This document shows positions 59,929 through 64,000 of a stretch of 64,000 bases of DNA, piece by piece. A model generated the notes under the pieces. That model did no database searches, was not told the DNA's origin, and saw nothing but the letters and a program-made list of their open reading frames with translations. The stretch is taken from assembly GCF_004570875.1 (NCBI RefSeq), contig NZ_SPQK01000008.1, forward strand, positions 1 to 64,000. The letters run 5' to 3'. The position numbers and the translations under genes are program-made. This DNA is from Blastococcus sp. CT_GayMR16 (GTDB lineage Bacteria > Actinomycetota > Actinomycetes > Mycobacteriales > Geodermatophilaceae). Position 1 is the first letter of the stretch; each line of letters starts with the position of its first letter.

Positions 59929-60297
59929 TCAGAGGTCCTTACCGGTTCGCCGCGAGACGCGGACGTTGCGGCCGTTGTCGTCCTTGCGGTAGCCGACGCG
60001 GGTGGGCTTGTCCTCGGAGTCGATCACCATCACGTTGCTCACGTGGATGGGAGCCTCCTGCGTGACGATCCCGCCCTGCTGGGCGCCGCGCTGGGTGGAG
60101 CTGATGCGGGTGTGCTTCTTGACCCGGCCGACTCCCTCGACCAGCACGCGCTGGACCTTCGGGAAGGAGGCGATGACACGGCCCTTGGCGCCCTTGTCCT
60201 TGCCGGACAGCACGAGGACGGTGTCGCCCTTCTTGACCTTCATCGACGGCGTCTTGCCGGCGCTCTTCTTGGTGCCGCCGTTCGTGTGGGTAGCCAT
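59929..60297 (-). CDS. rplX: 50S ribosomal protein L24
   Basis: A 122-aa L24: [32 protein letters not shown] and [20 protein letters not shown]. The N-terminal ~18 residues are an extension. ATG 60297. Confidence 0.98.
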   Translation of the reverse strand: MATHTNGGTKKSAGKTPSMKVKKGDTVLVLSGKDKGAKGRVIASFPKVQRVLVEGVGRVKKHTRISSTQRGAQQGGIVTQEAPIHVSNVMVIDSEDKPTRVGYRKDDNGRNVRVSRRTGKDL

Positions 60298-60299
60298 GA

Positions 60300-60668
60300 T
60301 CACAGCACCTCCGGTGCGAGCGAGATGATCCGCATGAAGCGCTTGTCGCGGAGCTCGCGGCCCACGGGGCCGAAGATGCGCGTACCGCGCGGGTCGCCGG
60401 TGTCGCGGATGATGACCGCGGCGTTCTCGTCGAAGCGGATGTAGGAACCGTCGGGACGACGGCGCTCCTTCACGGTGCGGACGACGACGGCCTTGACCAC
60501 GTCGCCCTTCTTGACGCCGGCACCGGGCAGCGCGTCCTTGACGGTTCCGACGATGATGTCGCCGATGCCCGCGTAGCGTCGCCCGGAACCGCCGAGCACC
60601 CGGATGCAGAGGATCTCCTTCGCACCGGTGTTGTCGGCGACTCGCAGTCGCGACTCCTGCTGGATCAC
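60300..60668 (-). CDS. rplN: 50S ribosomal protein L14
   Basis: A 122-aa L14: [40 protein letters not shown], and the ending [15 protein letters not shown] 60668. Confidence 0.98.
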   Translation of the reverse strand: MIQQESRLRVADNTGAKEILCIRVLGGSGRRYAGIGDIIVGTVKDALPGAGVKKGDVVKAVVVRTVKERRRPDGSYIRFDENAAVIIRDTGDPRGTRIFGPVGRELRDKRFMRIISLAPEVL

Positions 60669-60886
60669 GTCCAACTCCCAATTCTTGTTGTGACAGCCGG
60701 GCCGGATCGGTGAACCGGCTGTCCGGAACCCGCGTGCCGACGCACCGGCGGCGAGTGCCACCGGTGCGTCCGAAGCACGAGGTACCGGGATGCGGCGCGC
60801 ACCCCCGATGAGGGTGCGATGCGCGCCAGTCGTCCAGAGTACGCGTACCGCTCTGGCTTCGTGCTACGGCCCCGGAGGGCCGCCGC
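60669..60886 (-). promoter_or_regulatory. rpsQ-rplN junction with serial hairpins
   Basis: A 218-bp gap in an otherwise tight cluster. It holds four inverted repeats: CCAGAG/CTCTGG (60834-60856), GCACCC/GGGTGC (about 60795-60826), ACGCACCGG/CCGGTGCGT (60740-60769) and ACAGCCGG/CCGGCTGT (60693-60722). This is the classic S10/spc operon boundary, so terminators plus a promoter for rplN are expected. I could not pick a clear -35/-10 pair. Confidence 0.55.
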
Positions 60887-61177
60887 TCACTTGGCCTTCT
60901 CGACGACCGTCACGAGCCGCCACCGCTTGGTGGCCGACGTCGGACGGGTCTCCATGATCTGCACGCGGTCGCCGATGCCGGCGACGTTCTGCTCGTCATG
61001 CACCTTGAGCTTCGTCGTACGACGGATGACCTTGGCGTAGAGGGCGTGCTTCACACGGTCCTCGACCTCGACGACGATGGTCTTCTCCATCTTGTCGCTG
61101 ACGACCAGGCCCTCGCGCACCTTGCGGTACCCGCGACCGGCCAGGCCGGGGCCCGACGCTTCCTGGGTCTCGCTCAT
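60887..61177 (-). CDS. rpsQ: 30S ribosomal protein S17
   Basis: A 96-aa S17: [40 protein letters not shown] and [14 protein letters not shown] 61177 overlaps the rpmC stop. Confidence 0.98.
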   Translation of the reverse strand: MSETQEASGPGLAGRGYRKVREGLVVSDKMEKTIVVEVEDRVKHALYAKVIRRTTKLKVHDEQNVAGIGDRVQIMETRPTSATKRWRLVTVVEKAK

Positions 61178-61407
61178 GCCACACCCTCATTCGGGGCGAC
61201 CGAGAGACCCAGCTCGCGCTCGCGCATGATCGTGTAGATCCGGGCGATGTCGCGGCGGACGGTCTGCAGTCGCCGGTTGTTGTCCAGCTGGCCGGTGGCC
61301 ACCTGGAACCGCAGGTTGAACAGTTCTTCCTTGTGCTCACGCAGCCGCGTGGCGAGCTCGTCGGCAGAGAGCTCGCGCAGCTCGGGAGCGGTCAGACCGG
61401 CGGCCAT
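61174..61407 (-). CDS. rpmC: 50S ribosomal protein L29
   Basis: A 77-aa L29: [37 protein letters not shown] 61407 overlaps the rplP stop (TGATG); GTG 61410 is an alternative. Confidence 0.97.
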   Translation of the reverse strand: MAAGLTAPELRELSADELATRLREHKEELFNLRFQVATGQLDNNRRLQTVRRDIARIYTIMRERELGLSVAPNEGVA

Positions 61408-61823
61408 CACACTTCTCCTTCACGCGTGATGAAGCGGCACTTCATCGGGAGCTTGTGGATCGCGCGGCGCATGGCCTCGCGGGCCACGGGCTCGGCCACA
61501 CCGGACAGCTCGAACATGATCCGGCCGGGCTTGACGTTGGCGACCCACCACTCCGGGGAGCCCTTACCCGAACCCATGCGGGTCTCGGCAGGCTTCTTGG
61601 TCAGCGGACGGTCCGGGTAGATCGAGATCCACACCTTGCCGCCACGCTTGATGTGACGGGTCATGGCGATACGAGCGGACTCGATCTGCCGGTTGGTCAC
61701 GTAGGCGGGCTCGAGGGCCTGGATGGCGAACTCACCGAAGTTGATCGCCGTCCCGCCCTTGGCCTTGCCGCCGCGGTCCGGGTGGTGCTGCTTGCGGTGC
61801 TTGACGCGCCGTGGGATGAGCAT
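61407..61823 (-). CDS. rplP: 50S ribosomal protein L16
   Basis: A 138-aa L16: [63 protein letters not shown] 61823. Confidence 0.98.
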   Translation of the reverse strand: MLIPRRVKHRKQHHPDRGGKAKGGTAINFGEFAIQALEPAYVTNRQIESARIAMTRHIKRGGKVWISIYPDRPLTKKPAETRMGSGKGSPEWWVANVKPGRIMFELSGVAEPVAREAMRRAIHKLPMKCRFITREGEV

Positions 61824-61826
61824 GGC

Positions 61827-62800
<974 letters not shown>

Positions 62801-62801
<1 letters not shown>

Positions 62802-63292
62802 TAGCGGGTCCCTCCCCTCGTGTTGCTCTGCCTGGAAGTGGCTGACTGATTGCCGGTCTGCTGGGTCGCCGGGCCGGACTGGCCGGTGTCCCGGCGAGCC
62901 TTGCGCGACTTCTGCGCGAGGACGTCGCTGGAGGCGACCTCGCTCACCTCGACGGTGATGTGGCTGGTCCGCTTGTTGATGCGGAACGCACGCCCCTGCG
63001 CACGCGGACGGATCCGCTTCAGCGTCGGGCCCTCGTCGACGTAGGCAGCGCTGACGACCAGTGCGGCCGGGTCCAGCTGCAGGTTGTGCTCGGCGTTGGC
63101 CACCGCGCTGGCGACCACCTTGGCCACCGGCTCGCTGGCGCTCTGCGGTGCGTAGCGCAGCAGAGCCAGAGCCTCATCGGTCGGCAGGTAGCGGATCAGG
63201 TCCACCACCCGGCGGGCCTTCATGGGAGTCACGCGGACGAACCGGGCCGTAGCCCGGGCGACCGGCGCCTCCTGTCCCAACTGGGAAGTCAT
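62801..63292 (-). CDS. rplV: 50S ribosomal protein L22 with polar C-terminal tail
   Basis: A 163-aa L22: [34 protein letters not shown] and [20 protein letters not shown] with the exit-tunnel loop. About 40 residues of Gln/Ser/Thr/Arg-rich tail follow the core. ATG 63292. Confidence 0.97.
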
Positions 63293-63312
63293 CGAAATCT
63301 CTCTCTACCTGG

Positions 63313-63594
<282 letters not shown>

Positions 63595-63617
63595 GTCTGT
63601 CGGACTCCTCTTCCCGC

Positions 63618-64000
63618 TCAGCGCTTCTTGTTGGCGCGCCGGCGGCGCACGATCATGGCGTCACTGGCCTTGCGCTTGCGCGTACGGCCCTCCGGCTTGC
63701 CCTTCGGGTTCACCGGGTGACGTCCACCGGACGTCTTGCCCTCACCACCACCGTGCGGGTGGTCGACCGGGTTCATGGCGACACCGCGGACGGTCGGGCG
63801 CTTGCCCTTCCAGCGCATGCGACCGGCCTTGCCCCAGTTGATGTTGGACTGCTCGGCGTTGCCCACCTCGCCGACGGTGGCGCGGCAGCGCACGTCGACG
63901 TTGCGGATCTCGCCCGACGGCATGCGCAGCTGAGCCAGCCGGCCCTCACGGGCGACCAACTGGACGCTGGTTCCCGCGGAGCGGGCGATCTTGGCACCGC
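63618..64000 (-). CDS. rplB: 50S ribosomal protein L2, C-terminal part (runs off the window)
   Basis: The last ~127 residues of L2: [40 protein letters not shown] and the peptidyl-transferase-centre segment [20 protein letters not shown]. The 5' part lies beyond 64000. Confidence 0.97.
   Translation of the reverse strand, partial: GAKIARSAGTSVQLVAREGRLAQLRMPSGEIRNVDVRCRATVGEVGNAEQSNINWGKAGRMRWKGKRPTVRGVAMNPVDHPHGGGEGKTSGGRHPVNPKGKPEGRTRKRKASDAMIVRRRRANKKR

Overview
The window is a chromosomal stretch of a very high-GC actinobacterium. Gene content (whiB2, ECF41 sigma factor, paired guaB/guaB3, PspC-type histidine kinase, GroEL with a His-rich tail), heavy GTG/TTG start use, several leaderless-type promoters and long tails on ribosomal proteins S3, L17 and L22 suggest the Geodermatophilaceae (Blastococcus/Geodermatophilus/Modestobacter type). 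That placement is my inference, not a search result. No rRNA, tRNA, CRISPR array, prophage or insertion sequence was seen.

Layout. 1-1.4 kb: two gene fragments facing each other across an apparent breakpoint, then a membrane protein. 1.6-6.0 kb: a lipase, an M23 peptidase and the PcrA/UvrD helicase. 6.1-6.5 kb: chorismate mutase preceded by a leader ORF with Phe-Tyr-Tyr codons and an attenuator-like terminator. 7-11.6 kb: an AhpD-like protein with its ECF41 sigma factor, a PAS-GAF-PP2C phosphatase coupled to a PIG-L deacetylase, and a TfoX-like protein. 11.6-15.8 kb: a LuxR-type response regulator, a PspC histidine kinase, PspC membrane proteins and a META lipoprotein. 15.8-20 kb: the GMP operon guaB-guaB3-guaA. 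20-25 kb: a DUF5319 protein, a clpP gene broken by an amber codon, a LuxR-type regulator, whiB2, and groES-groEL with a CIRCE operator. 25-30 kb: a THUMP-like methyltransferase, and the operon udg-tsaE-tsaB-rimI-tsaD (t6A tRNA modification). 30.6-33.6 kb: an APC permease and a ureohydrolase under a guanidine-I (ykkC) riboswitch, a likely guanidine uptake and hydrolysis unit. 33.7-41.2 kb: glmM, glmS, acpS, nnrD/E, alr and a hydrolase (cell-envelope precursors). 41.2-42.1 kb: rplM-rpsI. 42.3-46.7 kb: carbonic anhydrase and molybdenum-cofactor genes moeA, moaC, mog, fdhD, mobA. 46.8-48.1 kb: a lipoprotein and an NAD(P)-binding protein. 48.1-64 kb: truA, rplQ, rpoA, rpsD, rpsK, rpsM, rpmJ, infA, map, adk, secY and the spc/S10 ribosomal clusters, ending inside rplB.

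Main points of interest: the riboswitch-controlled guanidine unit; the FYY attenuator; a family of palindromic repeats placed directly after stop codons, acting like terminators; the nonsense-interrupted clpP; a truA with no canonical start codon for its conserved N-terminus; the chimeric junction at the left edge; and a 16-bp-spaced divergent promoter pair between fdhD and mobA.
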